Of a DNA stretch of 38,330 nt, positions 8,612 through 16,562 are shown one piece after another. Below the pieces are notes generated by a model. It was not told the origin of the DNA. It did no database searches and saw only the letters and a program-made list of their open reading frames with translations. The DNA is taken from assembly GCA_947624305.1 (NCBI GenBank), contig CANQKC010000026.1:1-38330 (forward strand), given 5' to 3'. Made by a program: the position numbers and the translations under genes. Position 1 is the stretch's first letter, and each line of letters starts with the position of its first letter. Source of the DNA: an uncultured Monoglobus sp. GTDB taxonomy: Bacteria > Bacillota > Clostridia > Monoglobales > Monoglobaceae.

Positions 8612-9571
8612 ATGGGTATATTTAACAGAGATTACAGCAAGCCCGGCAAGGGCGTCGACGAGAGCGGCGAGGGCAGCGAGGGCGCGGTCCTGTTTTTTGA
8701 AATATTCATCAGAAAATTCTGGAAGCTCATTCAGGTCAACCTGCTGTTCTGCGTTGCCAACATTCCCGCGTTTCTGATCTTGTTTTATCTCACGGGCATG
8801 TTCTCAAACGCCGTTCTGGGCTCGTTCCCGAACCAGATCGCGGGCATCGCGGGTCTCAGCGCGCCAGATTTCACAAATCCGGACTTCCTCATCATCTACC
8901 GCTCGATCGATCTGGGCGTCAGGGCGGTGGTCACTATCCTGTTCTGCGTGTTCTGGGGAAGCGGCCCGGCCTACGCGGCGATGCACTACGTCCTGCGCAA
9001 CTACTCGCGCGAGGAGCACTCGTTCATTCTGAGCGACTTCTGGGACGCGCTCAAGGACAATTTCAAGCAGTCGCTGGCCGTGTTTGTCATTGACATAATT
9101 TTTATGTTCCTGTTCTTCTACGGAATATTCTTCTATTCCTCAAGGAGCGGAATAATAAGCTACGCCAAATATCTGGTATACTGCCTGTTCGCGTTTTACA
9201 CGATCTCGCACCTGTTTGTGTATCCGCTTATGGTTCGCTACCGCCTGAAGTTCACGCAGCTTCTGCGCAACTCGGCGCTTTTCGCGATCGCGAGTCTGCC
9301 CTACAGCATTTTGGTCGTCATAATTCTGGCGGCGCTGACTCTGGGCATGTGGTATGTCGGGATTTTTGTGCTTTCGGGCACGGCCATGACATCGTTCCTC
9401 GCGATATATGTGGTCGCGATGCTGGTTCTGCTCAACTCGGTGTGCGGATTTATTGTCAGCTTTAACGCCGAACGTCAGATACGAAGGCACCTTTCGGAGG
9501 ACGCCAATGTCGAGGAAAAGCAGGTTTTCGAGAAAAACACCGAGCCGGTCAACCCGCGCAAGATGTACTGA
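8612..9571 (+). CDS. YesL-like (DUF624) integral membrane protein
   Basis: A 319-residue protein with several strongly hydrophobic helices (about 38-60, 88-118, 150-175, 185-205, 225-250, 255-285) and a charged soluble tail (RRHLSEDANVEEKQ). The segment LFFEIFIRKFWKLIQVNLLF at the first helix, followed by later AFYTISHLFVYPLMVRY, resembles the DUF624/YesL family common in Firmicutes. In B. subtilis, yesL lies near rhamnogalacturonan-use genes, but no carbohydrate genes are present here, so the function is unknown. Start chosen at ATG 8612, nine bases after GGAGAG. It is a single-gene unit with its own promoter. Confidence 0.75.
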   Translation: MGIFNRDYSKPGKGVDESGEGSEGAVLFFEIFIRKFWKLIQVNLLFCVANIPAFLILFYLTGMFSNAVLGSFPNQIAGIAGLSAPDFTNPDFLIIYRSIDLGVRAVVTILFCVFWGSGPAYAAMHYVLRNYSREEHSFILSDFWDALKDNFKQSLAVFVIDIIFMFLFFYGIFFYSSRSGIISYAKYLVYCLFAFYTISHLFVYPLMVRYRLKFTQLLRNSALFAIASLPYSILVVIILAALTLGMWYVGIFVLSGTAMTSFLAIYVVAMLVLLNSVCGFIVSFNAERQIRRHLSEDANVEEKQVFEKNTEPVNPRKMY

Positions 9572-9607
9572 TTTTGGATATTCTGCCGCATCGGGATTAA
9601 AAAAGTT

Positions 9608-9627
9608 AAAAATCCTGTAAGATTTTT
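9608..9627 (+). terminator. Weak terminator after the YesL-like gene
   Basis: AAAAATC / GATTTTT repeat with a 6-base loop. The stem is AT-rich and ends in its own T-run, so termination may be partial. Confidence 0.4.
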
Positions 9628-9639
9628 ATGCAAAATGCC

Positions 9640-9668
9640 TTGACAGATCAAAAACAAACGAGTATAAT
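9640..9668 (+). promoter_or_regulatory. Strong sigma-A promoter of rpsU
   Basis: Consensus TTGACA (9640-9645) and TATAAT (9663-9668) with a 17-base spacer; a perfect match, as expected for a ribosomal protein gene. Confidence 0.9.
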
Positions 9669-9731
9669 TGTTCGAGTAGAGTTTTTTTGACTTCTAAGTG
9701 TTTTTACAATACTCGGAGGGAGGGAAGAAAA

Positions 9732-9905
9732 TTGGCAGAAATCAGAGTTAAAGAAAATGAATCGCTCGACAGCGCGCTTCGCCGTTTCAAGCGTTCATGC
9801 GCCAAGGCCGGTGTTCTGTCTGAGGTCAGAAAGAGAGAACATTACGAGAAGCCCAGCGTTAGACGCAAGAAGAAATCCGAGGCTGCAAGAAAGCGCAAAT
9901 ATTAG
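9732..9905 (+). CDS. rpsU: 30S ribosomal protein S21
   Basis: A 57-residue, highly basic protein. [20 protein letters not shown] and the Lys/Arg-rich tail ([13 protein letters not shown]) are diagnostic of bS21. The start codon is TTG at 9732, placed by an extended ribosome-binding site (GGAGGGAGGG) and by family length; the in-frame ATG upstream at 9687 would add an unrelated extension. S21 binds the small subunit near the anti-Shine-Dalgarno region. The gene is preceded by a consensus promoter and followed by yqeG. Confidence 0.96.
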   Translation: MAEIRVKENESLDSALRRFKRSCAKAGVLSEVRKREHYEKPSVRRKKKSEAARKRKY

Positions 9906-9975
9906 TTTTCTGCTGTTAACATTCCCTGTCGTCAAGACAGTAAAAATTTAGAATGTTGATTAAATAAGATTATTG

Positions 9976-10018
9976 GGACTGCGGCAAGCGTTAACTTGTT
10001 TTGCGGTCCTTTCGTTTT
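9976..10018 (+). terminator. Hairpin between rpsU and yqeG
   Basis: An imperfect stem (GGAC..GC..CAAG / CTTG..GC..GTCC) is followed by TTTCGTTTT. It would terminate most rpsU transcripts and let some reach yqeG. Confidence 0.5.
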
Positions 10019-10029
10019 CGGAGGAAATT

Positions 10030-10536
10030 ATGGGCAGATTTAAAAATCGCTTTTTGCCGGATATTTTTATCGACGACATATATAAAATCAGTGTCGGCGA
10101 GCTGAAATCTCGCGGCGCGGAGGCGCTTATTTTCGACATTGACAACACCCTCGTCACCTATGACGACCCTGTGGCGCCCGATCACACGCGCGAATTCTTC
10201 GACAGGCTCCACGCCGCCGGGATAAAGACCTTTATCGTTTCAAACAACAACAAGGCGCGGGTCAAAAAATTCGCCGAGTCGCTGGGCGAGCCGTATTACG
10301 CGGCGGCGCTCAAGCCGCTTAAAAAATATATGCGTCTGGCATGCGAAGACATGGGCGTGAGCCCCGAGCGCACCGCGCTCGCGGGCGACCAGCTTTTCAC
10401 CGATATTTACGGCGGGAACCGCATGGGAATGTTGACCGTTCTGGTTGAGCCCATATCCGAAAAAGAAGTCGGCTTTGTAAAATTCAAAAGAAATTTTGAG
10501 CGGCTGATTTTAAAAGATACGAAAAAACGGGAGTGA
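10030..10536 (+). CDS. yqeG: YqeG-family HAD phosphatase
   Basis: A 168-residue HAD-superfamily (subclass IIIA) protein. Motif I is FDIDNTLVTYD with the nucleophilic Asp near residue 37, motif II is VSNNNKARV, a KPLKK lysine follows, and motif III is AGDQLFTDIYGGNRMG. This combination matches the Firmicute YqeG family, whose substrate is not firmly established. The start is ATG 10030, six bases after GGAGG. It is followed closely by the TIM-barrel gene (4-base gap), suggesting an operon. Confidence 0.88.
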   Translation: MGRFKNRFLPDIFIDDIYKISVGELKSRGAEALIFDIDNTLVTYDDPVAPDHTREFFDRLHAAGIKTFIVSNNNKARVKKFAESLGEPYYAAALKPLKKYMRLACEDMGVSPERTALAGDQLFTDIYGGNRMGMLTVLVEPISEKEVGFVKFKRNFERLILKDTKKRE

Positions 10537-10540
10537 AAGC

Positions 10541-11422
10541 ATGAGCCTTGAGTTTAAGAGCGAGGAATTCGCCCTGTTCGGCCCCGCGGGCAATTCCGAG
10601 GATTTTTACGAGGCCGGGAACCGAACGGTCTTTCAGGTGCCCGATTGGCTGAGCGAGCACGGCCTTTCGGCCTTTGAGTACCAGTGCGGCAGGGGAGTTA
10701 AGATTTCCGACGACTCGGCGCGCGACTTCGGAGCCTTAGCGGCCAAGAAAGGCATCCGCCTTTCGATACACGCGCCGTATTACATCAGCTTATCCTCCAC
10801 CGAGGAGGAAAAACGTGACAGGAGCATCGATTATATATTAGCGACGCTGCGCGCCGCCGACTGCATGGGCGCTGACCGCATTGTGGTTCACTCGGGCTCG
10901 TGCGGACAGATAACCCGCCTCGAGGCGCTGAAGCTCGCCTCGGACACCTTAAAGCGCGCCGTTAAGGCGGCGGACGAGGCAGGTTACGGCCACATAAGGA
11001 TATGCCCCGAGACCATGGGCAAGGTCAAGCAGCTCGGGAACGTTGACGAGGTAATCAAGCTCTGCCTGATCGACGAGCGTATGCTCCCGGCGCTTGACTT
11101 CGGACATATCAACGCTCAGTCGCTTGGCGGGTATAACACCAAAGAAGCGATCGGCGGCATATTTGACAGGATCCATAACAAGCTGGGCGCGGAGCGGGCA
11201 AAGAATTTCCACGCCCACTACTCAAGGATAGAGTACACGCGCGCGGGCGAAAAAAAGCACCACACCATGGCCGAGACCGAGTTTGAGCCCGATTTTGAGC
11301 CGATCGCCGAGCTTATCGCGAAGCGCGGGCTGACGCCGAGGATCATCTGCGAGTCAGCGGGGACGCAAACGACGGACGCCGCGCAAATGCAAAAAATGTA
11401 CAGAAATTTTTTGAATAAATAA
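10541..11422 (+). CDS. AP endonuclease family 2 (endonuclease IV-like) TIM-barrel protein
   Basis: A 293-residue Xyl-isomerase-like TIM barrel. Metal-ligand candidates typical of endonuclease IV are in order: SIHAPYYISL, IVVHSGS, ICPETMGK, LDFGHIN, FHAHYS and CESAG. Endonuclease IV cleaves abasic sites in DNA using three zinc ions. The sequence resembles the shorter clostridial group often annotated as TIM barrel protein, so a DNA repair role is likely but not certain. The ATG lies 4 bases after the yqeG stop with GGGAGTGAAAGC ahead of it. Confidence 0.82.
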   Translation: MSLEFKSEEFALFGPAGNSEDFYEAGNRTVFQVPDWLSEHGLSAFEYQCGRGVKISDDSARDFGALAAKKGIRLSIHAPYYISLSSTEEEKRDRSIDYILATLRAADCMGADRIVVHSGSCGQITRLEALKLASDTLKRAVKAADEAGYGHIRICPETMGKVKQLGNVDEVIKLCLIDERMLPALDFGHINAQSLGGYNTKEAIGGIFDRIHNKLGAERAKNFHAHYSRIEYTRAGEKKHHTMAETEFEPDFEPIAELIAKRGLTPRIICESAGTQTTDAAQMQKMYRNFLNK

Positions 11423-11434
11423 AGAGGTATTGAT

Positions 11435-12499
11435 ATGACAAATCTGGCATCAAAGCTTTGCCTTGAAAGCGGGCGCGGTATCTTGCTGACCTCGCCCCAC
11501 AACATGCGGATGGCAAGCGGATTTTCGGGCGGCGAGGGATATGTTCTGATCTCCGAAAAGCGCGGTTATATAATCGTTGACTCGCGCTACACGGCAGCCG
11601 CGGGCGAGGAGGCCTTCGACAGATTCGAGGTAAAGGAGTTCAGCGCGGCCGTTCCGCTGAAGGAGCTGCTGCCCGGGCTCGCGCGCGGCGAAGGGATCGG
11701 AGCCTTGGTCTATGAGGACGAGGCCGTTTCCGTGGCGGAGCTTGAACGGCTAAAAAAGCATCTGCCGAATATTGAGTTCGTGCCCGCGAAGGACAGAATT
11801 GACCGCTTGAGAATGATCAAGCGCGACGACGAGCTGAGCCTTATCGCCGAGGCGGAACAGATCGGAGTCGAGGCGTTCAACCATGTCCTCGGCATGATAA
11901 AGCCCGGCGTCACCGAGTCGGAGATCGCGGCGGAGCTCGAATATTTTATGAAAAAGCGGGGCGCGCAAAAGACCTCGTTTGACACGATCGTTTTAAGCGG
12001 CGCGAGGTGCGCTCTGCCCCACGGTGTCCCCGGGGACAATAAAGTCAAAAAAGGCGATCTGGTGCTTATGGACTTCGGCTGCGTGTATAAGGGCTATTGC
12101 TCCGACATGACAAGGACAGTGGCCGTTGGCGAGCCCGACCCGGAGCTTAAAAAAATCTATGAGATAGTCAAGGACGCGCAGCGGGCGGGCTTTGAGGCTA
12201 TCCGCCCGGGAATTCCCGGAAAAGAGCCCGACGCGGCGGCGAGATCGGTTATCGAAAAAGCCGGATACGGCAAATATTTCGGCCATTCGCTGGGTCACGG
12301 CGTTGGGCTGCTCATCCACGAGCTGCCGAACCTGTCGCCGAAAAGCGAGATAATTCTCGAGCCCGGCATGGTCGTGTCGTGCGAGCCGGGGATATATATC
12401 TACGGCACGGGCGGCGTCAGGATAGAGGATCTGGTGTGCGTCACCGAGGACGGCGCGCGGAACCTGACAAACCTGACAAAAGAGCTTATTATACTTTAA
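11435..12499 (+). CDS. M24 family Xaa-Pro aminopeptidase
   Basis: A 354-residue creatinase-fold peptidase. The N-terminal domain (about 1-125) contains YIIVDSRYTAAAGEEAFDRF. The catalytic pita-bread domain (about 130-354) has the five metal ligands in MDFGCVYKGYCSDMTRT (two Asp), GHSLGHGVGLLIHELP (His), VVSCEPGIYI (Glu) and GGVRIEDLV (Glu). It removes N-terminal residues before proline, in the cytoplasm. In many Firmicutes this gene lies near efp; efp is not seen here. It follows the previous gene by 12 bases with AAAGAGGTATTGAT ahead of the ATG. Confidence 0.94.
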   Translation: MTNLASKLCLESGRGILLTSPHNMRMASGFSGGEGYVLISEKRGYIIVDSRYTAAAGEEAFDRFEVKEFSAAVPLKELLPGLARGEGIGALVYEDEAVSVAELERLKKHLPNIEFVPAKDRIDRLRMIKRDDELSLIAEAEQIGVEAFNHVLGMIKPGVTESEIAAELEYFMKKRGAQKTSFDTIVLSGARCALPHGVPGDNKVKKGDLVLMDFGCVYKGYCSDMTRTVAVGEPDPELKKIYEIVKDAQRAGFEAIRPGIPGKEPDAAARSVIEKAGYGKYFGHSLGHGVGLLIHELPNLSPKSEIILEPGMVVSCEPGIYIYGTGGVRIEDLVCVTEDGARNLTNLTKELIIL

Positions 12500-12521
12500 A
12501 ATATACAAGGAGATGTTATTT

Positions 12522-13070
12522 ATGACAGTTATCGAGGCGATCAAAAACCGCAGAAGTATCCGAAAATTCAAACAGACCCGCGTTCCGTGGAAGGATATCG
12601 AGGCGCTGATCGACGCGGCCCGGTACGCCGCGAGCGGCGCGAACATGCAGCCGATCAAATACGCGATCATGGAAAACGGCGCGGAGGTTTATCCCCTCAC
12701 CAAATGGGCCGGTTATCTCACCGAGTGGGAGCCCGCCGAGGACGAACGGCCCCTGACTTATATAGCGGTTCTTGGCGACACCGCTGTTAAAAACAGCTTT
12801 GAGCCCGACGCGGGCGCTGCCGTAACCACCATGATGCTGCTTGCCGAGGAAATGGGCCTTGCCACCTGCTGGCTGGGCGCTATCGACAGAGCGAAGCTCA
12901 AGGAAATGCTCGGCACCGAGCGCGAGGTTCTGTACCTGCTGGCCGTGGGCTATCCCGCGCAAGAGAGCCGCGTGGTCGAAATGAAGGACGGCAGCGTTAA
13001 ATATTACGAGGACGAAAACGGCGTGATCAACGTTCCCAAACGCCCGCTTGACGAGGTCCTCGAAAACTGA
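12522..13070 (+). CDS. Nitroreductase-family FMN flavoprotein
   Basis: A 182-residue protein. MTVIEAIKNRRSIRKFKQTR is the family's N-terminal FMN phosphate-binding motif (RRSIRKF). The middle is the ASGANMQP flavin loop, and the second half has AGAAVTTMMLLAEEMGLATC followed by WLGAIDR. Proteins of this size use FMN to reduce nitro groups or quinone-like substrates with NAD(P)H; the substrate cannot be read from sequence. The start follows AAGGAGATGTTATTT. It ends 30 bases before the convergent sirtuin gene. Confidence 0.9.
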   Translation: MTVIEAIKNRRSIRKFKQTRVPWKDIEALIDAARYAASGANMQPIKYAIMENGAEVYPLTKWAGYLTEWEPAEDERPLTYIAVLGDTAVKNSFEPDAGAAVTTMMLLAEEMGLATCWLGAIDRAKLKEMLGTEREVLYLLAVGYPAQESRVVEMKDGSVKYYEDENGVINVPKRPLDEVLEN

Positions 13071-13100
13071 AACATCGCGGCGGGAGCGCTGTGAAACTCA

Positions 13101-13967
13101 TCACAGTTTCTCAAGCACATCACCGATGTCGCCGTTAATACAAACCGACTGTTTTTCAATTTCGGTCGTGCAGGCGGCCTCTCCGTAATTTACGCAAGCG
13201 TAAACCGCGTTGGGGTTTTGCGCCGTCATGCGCCAAAACGGGTATTTTATTATGACGGGAGTATTGAAACCGACGCCGAGCTCGAGGTATAAGACCCGCC
13301 GCTGCCGCCGCGTTTGCAGGAAATTTTCATATCGCTTCGCCGCTTCGCGCCAGCCTTCGTCCTCGACGAATTTATCATCGGCGCGCAAATTCATTACAAG
13401 CGGACTGCCGCAGCGCGGACAGACGGGCAACAGCTCGGACGGTACGCGCATATTTTTTTGAGCGTCAACCATTTCTCGTATGATTTCCTCATTGTCAAAA
13501 GTCTCGTCACAACACGGCACGGAGCATTGGAAAAGCCCATAATCGCCCTGCGTGTAAAACAGACGCTTTTTATCAAATCCCGTTTTTTGGAAACAGTGGT
13601 CAACGTTTGTTGTGATCACAAAATAATCCTTGTCTTTCACCAATTCAAACAGCTTATCATAGACAGGCTTCGGCGCGTCGGCATAGCGGTTTATGAAGAT
13701 GTAGCGCGACCAGTAGGCCCAGTGCTCCTCGGGAGTTTCAAACCGATAAAATCCGCCGGAGTACATATCTGAAAAGCCGTATTTTTCTATAAAGTCCGAA
13801 AAATATTTCTTGAACCTCTCACCCGAATAAGTGAAGCCCGCCGCGGTCGAAAGTCCCGCGCCCGCGCCGATAACGACCGCTTCCGCGATATCGAGCGCGT
13901 TTTTCAGACGTTTAATATTTTCCGAGTAAGCTCCGGTAGATCTCGTGATCGACATTCTTGAAAACAT
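13101..13967 (-). CDS. SirTM-type (class M) sirtuin, macrodomain-linked
   Basis: A 288-residue Rossmann-fold sirtuin. The NAD-binding motif GAGAGLSTAAGFTYSG is at about 34-49, ITTNVDHCFQKTGF follows, and the zinc cysteines are in FQCSVPCC and VCPRCGSP. In canonical sirtuin deacylases the catalytic residue is a His; here the equivalent segment reads YTQGDYGLFQC, with Gln instead. That is the hallmark of SirTM enzymes, which ADP-ribosylate a lipoylated GcvH-like carrier in staphylococci and streptococci (Rack and co-workers). The ATG is preceded by GAGGTGATATTTA and lies inside the macrodomain gene, a 56-base overlap that couples the two. No GcvH-L or LplA2 gene is in this window. Confidence 0.87.
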   Translation of the reverse strand: MFSRMSITRSTGAYSENIKRLKNALDIAEAVVIGAGAGLSTAAGFTYSGERFKKYFSDFIEKYGFSDMYSGGFYRFETPEEHWAYWSRYIFINRYADAPKPVYDKLFELVKDKDYFVITTNVDHCFQKTGFDKKRLFYTQGDYGLFQCSVPCCDETFDNEEIIREMVDAQKNMRVPSELLPVCPRCGSPLVMNLRADDKFVEDEGWREAAKRYENFLQTRRQRRVLYLELGVGFNTPVIIKYPFWRMTAQNPNAVYACVNYGEAACTTEIEKQSVCINGDIGDVLEKL

Positions 13968-14691
13968 TAAATATCACCTCAATTTTACTGCCAGTTTTCT
14001 CCTTATATTCCATTACGGTCTTGACCGCGATCTCCGCCGCCTTGTCGTTCGGGAAATGAAATTCACCCGTGGATATGCAGCAAAACGCGACGCTTCCCAC
14101 GCCGTTTTTGTCGGCGATATTAAGACACGAGCGGTAGCATGACGCGAGCAGATTTTTGTCCGTTTCGGTCAGCGCGCCGTGCACTATCGGTCCCACAGTG
14201 TGAATGACGTATTCGCACGGCAGATTATAAGCGGGCGTGATCTTCGCGCCGCCCGTTTTCTCCTCGTGACCCTGCTCATTAATGATCCGCGCGCACTCGA
14301 GACGGAGCCGCACTCCGGCGTAAGTGTGGATACAGTTGTCAATGCAGCTGTGGCACGGAACATAGCAGCCGGTCATGCCGCTGTTGGCGGCGTTCACAAC
14401 CGCTCCGCAGCGCAGCGTCGTAATATCGCCCTGCCACAGATAAATTCCGTCCTTCACGGGAGTCAGCTCCGCAATGTCGGTCACGCCCTTTCGCGCGGTT
14501 TCCTCACGCAGATATTCGTCCTGGATTTTAAGAAAATCCTCGTCGGCCTCTTTAGGCATACGGACGTTAAAAAGCGAGCGGAGCAGATTTTTCCGTTCCG
14601 CCTCATCACGAGGTACCGTTAAACCGTTATACCGCGGCTGCTCGGCGATAAGACGCTCAATTAAATAAATCCGTCTTTCACTTTGCGTCAT
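13912..14691 (-). CDS. Zinc-type macrodomain, protein-ADP-ribose hydrolase
   Basis: A 259-residue protein. A helical N-terminal part (about 1-85) is followed by a macrodomain with GDITTLRCGAVVNAANSGMTG, the CYVPCHSCIDNCIH zinc-binding segment of the SirTM-linked class, YVIHTVGP, and FCCISTGEFHFP. These enzymes remove the ADP-ribose that SirTM adds. Overlap with the sirtuin gene makes a writer-eraser pair. The start at 14691 is set by GAGAGGATAAC; an in-frame TTG/GTG start further upstream would add residues that are a leftover of another gene (see 14692-14758). Confidence 0.88.
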   Translation of the reverse strand: MTQSERRIYLIERLIAEQPRYNGLTVPRDEAERKNLLRSLFNVRMPKEADEDFLKIQDEYLREETARKGVTDIAELTPVKDGIYLWQGDITTLRCGAVVNAANSGMTGCYVPCHSCIDNCIHTYAGVRLRLECARIINEQGHEEKTGGAKITPAYNLPCEYVIHTVGPIVHGALTETDKNLLASCYRSCLNIADKNGVGSVAFCCISTGEFHFPNDKAAEIAVKTVMEYKEKTGSKIEVIFNVFKNVDHEIYRSLLGKY

Positions 14692-14758
14692 GTTATCCTC
14701 TCTTTTCCCACTGAAAATCGGGTTGGCTCCGAGGTTAAAATACTCTGTTTCCGCGCCC
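14692..14758 (-). pseudogene. Remnant of a PNPOx-ferredoxin gene
   Basis: This stretch encodes AETEYFNLGANPIFSGK, nearly the same as AEIEYFNLGVSPIFREK in the gene at 15927-16562 (DNA 16129-16182). Its macro-proximal end also matches the DNA just past that gene's stop (14682-14706 versus 15916-15940, one mismatch in 25). It is an internally deleted copy of the older gene's 3' end. Confidence 0.7.
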
Positions 14759-14764
14759 GGATTT

Positions 14765-15358
14765 TTATTTTTCCTCTCGCAAATTTCTTTTTCGGACATT
14801 CTCTTTTATGATCAAATTCGCGACTTCAAACAATTTTTCCGAGCCAAGGCGCGTCATTTTCTGCCGATTATAAACCGCGTCTGCCGATACGTTGTGTTCC
14901 TTCCAATCACCGCCGTTGTTGCTGTTGTTTAAAATCAACGGCTGCAAATTATCCATTGCATGAGCAAATCCGGCTTCCGGCGTCTGACAGTCCTCAAACT
15001 CGTCAAACAGCGCAATCATTTCCGATTTTTGATCCTCGGGAAGCAGAGAAAAAATTCTGTTTTTTGCCCGTTCCTCTCTTAATTTCTGAGATTTCAGACC
15101 TTCTTCATCATAAGCATATGTATCACCGGCATCAATTTCAACAATGTCATGGATAAGGCACATCAATATAACTTTTGTAATATCCACCTCTTCGTTAGCA
15201 TATTCCCGCAGCAAATACGCCATAATCGCCATATGCCAAGCGTGTTCTGCGTCATTTTCTTTGCGCGAGCCACCCGATATATGCGTCTGTCTGACAATGG
15301 TTTTTTCCTTATCTATTTCCAATGAAAAGTTAAGCTGCTTCTTAAGCCGTTCATCCAT
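14765..15358 (-). CDS. HD-domain hydrolase (YfbR/HDDC2-like)
   Basis: A 197-residue protein with the HD metal-binding pattern: His in RQTHISGG/AEHAWHMA, the His-Asp pair in LIHDIVEIDAGD, and a distal Asp in AHAMDNLQP. This arrangement matches the YfbR/HDDC2 type 5'-deoxynucleotidase-like proteins that dephosphorylate nucleoside monophosphates; the exact substrate is not determinable. The start MDERLKKQ is chosen because GGAG lies 10 bases upstream. The gene sits immediately after the toxin-antitoxin remnant and probably shares its transcript. Confidence 0.85.
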   Translation of the reverse strand: MDERLKKQLNFSLEIDKEKTIVRQTHISGGSRKENDAEHAWHMAIMAYLLREYANEEVDITKVILMCLIHDIVEIDAGDTYAYDEEGLKSQKLREERAKNRIFSLLPEDQKSEMIALFDEFEDCQTPEAGFAHAMDNLQPLILNNSNNGGDWKEHNVSADAVYNRQKMTRLGSEKLFEVANLIIKENVRKRNLREEK

Positions 15359-15384
15359 ATATGATTTCATCTCCAAATCTTGAT

Positions 15385-15517
15385 TTAGCTTTCCGTATCA
15401 ATCTGCTGTATATCCGTCAATGCCGCGCTCTGATCTCTCCTTCCGTAAATTACCGCATTGCACAGTTTCTTCAATTTGCCCGATCGCCTGCGCGGTCAAT
15501 TTCACTTCATACCGCAT
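15385..15517 (-). pseudogene. Degraded RelE/ParE-family toxin
   Basis: After the antitoxin stop, an ATG (15517) starts MRYEVKLTAQAIGQIEETVQ, a typical RelE/ParE N-terminus. It then runs into unrelated sequence and stops. In a second frame, ending at 15385, the DNA encodes AVIYGRRDQSAALTDI, the typical C-terminus of the same toxin family. About half the gene is therefore missing and the two ends are out of frame, so no active toxin can be made. Confidence 0.8.
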
Positions 15518-15519
15518 GC

Positions 15520-15816
15520 TTAAATTCCCTCGCGGATTTTGGAAAAAGCCTCGTCAATGGGCAATCCTTCGCCGGAATTCGCCTGATCGTATCCTTTTTC
15601 CATCATCACGTTAAACTGCTCATCGGTCAAACCATCTCTCGCAGACAGCCTCGGCACAGCAAGGGAATACGGAACTCCGCCGGTCATAATGATTTGTCTG
15701 TATAATGTATCAATCAGAACCGAAACCGGCAATCCGATCCTGTTTAAAACCGCCTCTGCCTGCCTTTTGATCTCGGGTTGTATGCGAGCCGTCACATTCG
15801 CGCTTTTTGTTGCCAT
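15520..15816 (-). CDS. RelB/DinJ-family antitoxin
   Basis: A 98-residue protein. The N-terminal ribbon-helix-helix region reads ATKSANVTARIQPEIKRQAE, followed by NRIGLPVSVLIDTLYRQI, the hallmark of RelB/DinJ antitoxins. The C-terminal half would wrap the toxin. The start is at ATG 15816 behind GGAAGGTGCTTATT. The cognate toxin immediately downstream is destroyed, so this is an orphan antitoxin that may survive as a repressor. Confidence 0.88.
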   Translation of the reverse strand: MATKSANVTARIQPEIKRQAEAVLNRIGLPVSVLIDTLYRQIIMTGGVPYSLAVPRLSARDGLTDEQFNVMMEKGYDQANSGEGLPIDEAFSKIREGI

Positions 15817-15842
15817 AATAAGCACCTTCCTTTCTGTCGTTG

Positions 15843-15875
15843 ATTATATCATATTGTATTACTAATTGCAATACA
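15843..15875 (-). promoter_or_regulatory. Antitoxin promoter with operator-like inverted repeat
   Basis: On the minus strand, TTGCAA (15871-15866) and TATAAT (15848-15843) are separated by 17 bases. The spacer and -35 carry an inverted repeat TGTATT / AATACA (15855-15875), well placed for autorepression by the ribbon-helix-helix antitoxin. Confidence 0.7.
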
Positions 15876-15926
15876 TTATTTAAAATATTGCGATGAAAGC
15901 GTGGAGCAAGGGCTATTTGCGTCATT

Positions 15927-16562
15927 TTATCCTCTCTTTTCAACCGCGCGCACCGGACAGGCCTCATAGCAGTTGCCGCAGTGCAGGCAGTGCTCCTGCT
16001 GTATTTGATACGGATCTCCCGGGTTTATGCACCTTTGCGGGCAGCATTCCGCGCATTTTCCGCAGCCTGTGCAAGCGTCCGTGATCGCGTATCCCTTAAA
16101 GGTTATCCGTCCGTTTCCGATAACATATTTTTCCCGGAAAATCGGGCTGACTCCGAGGTTGAAATACTCTATTTCCGCGTCCTTTATCTCAAACACGATC
16201 CCCGCGAGATAACGCGTGCCGCCCGGATATACGTTCGCGAGATACGGCTGCTCACCGAATATGGTGTCGATCAGTTTCTTTTGCTCCACATCGGGCGCGG
16301 GCGCGGCTTTTGCCGACAGGCGTATCATCTCTTTATATTTTGTGTATCCGAGAACCTGAACGCGTCCGTCCGTCATCAGCTCTCTGCAAAACGCCTTTCC
16401 CTTGGCGGTAAAAAAATACATGCCGTCCGGCTCATAGTGTATGGCACTTATATTGCGTATCTGCGGCGCACCGTTTTCATCAACGGTCGCGAACGCAAGC
16501 ACGCCGACATATTCCAATTTCTTTAAACAAGTTTGTGCGTCCAATATATTCCCCTCCGTCAT
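15927..16562 (-). CDS. PNPOx-fold flavoprotein fused to a 2[4Fe-4S] ferredoxin domain
   Basis: A 211-residue protein. The first 135 residues are a pyridoxamine-5'-phosphate-oxidase-like split barrel (GVLAFATVDENGAPQIRNIS, FFTAKGKAFCREL), a flavin-binding fold. After about residue 155 come two CxxCxxC motifs, CTGCGKCAECCP and CLHCGNCYEACP, typical of bacterial ferredoxins. It is likely an electron-transfer flavoprotein. The ATG overlaps the stop of the upstream nitroreductase (ATGA), so it belongs to the radical SAM peptide operon. Similar fusions are common in anaerobes without assigned substrate. Confidence 0.87.
   Translation of the reverse strand: MTEGNILDAQTCLKKLEYVGVLAFATVDENGAPQIRNISAIHYEPDGMYFFTAKGKAFCRELMTDGRVQVLGYTKYKEMIRLSAKAAPAPDVEQKKLIDTIFGEQPYLANVYPGGTRYLAGIVFEIKDAEIEYFNLGVSPIFREKYVIGNGRITFKGYAITDACTGCGKCAECCPQRCINPGDPYQIQQEHCLHCGNCYEACPVRAVEKRG

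Noticed and set aside
14692..14799. N-terminal extension of the macrodomain protein
   Set aside because: In frame, but its residues are the remnant of a PNPOx-ferredoxin gene, and the ribosome-binding site points to ATG 14691.
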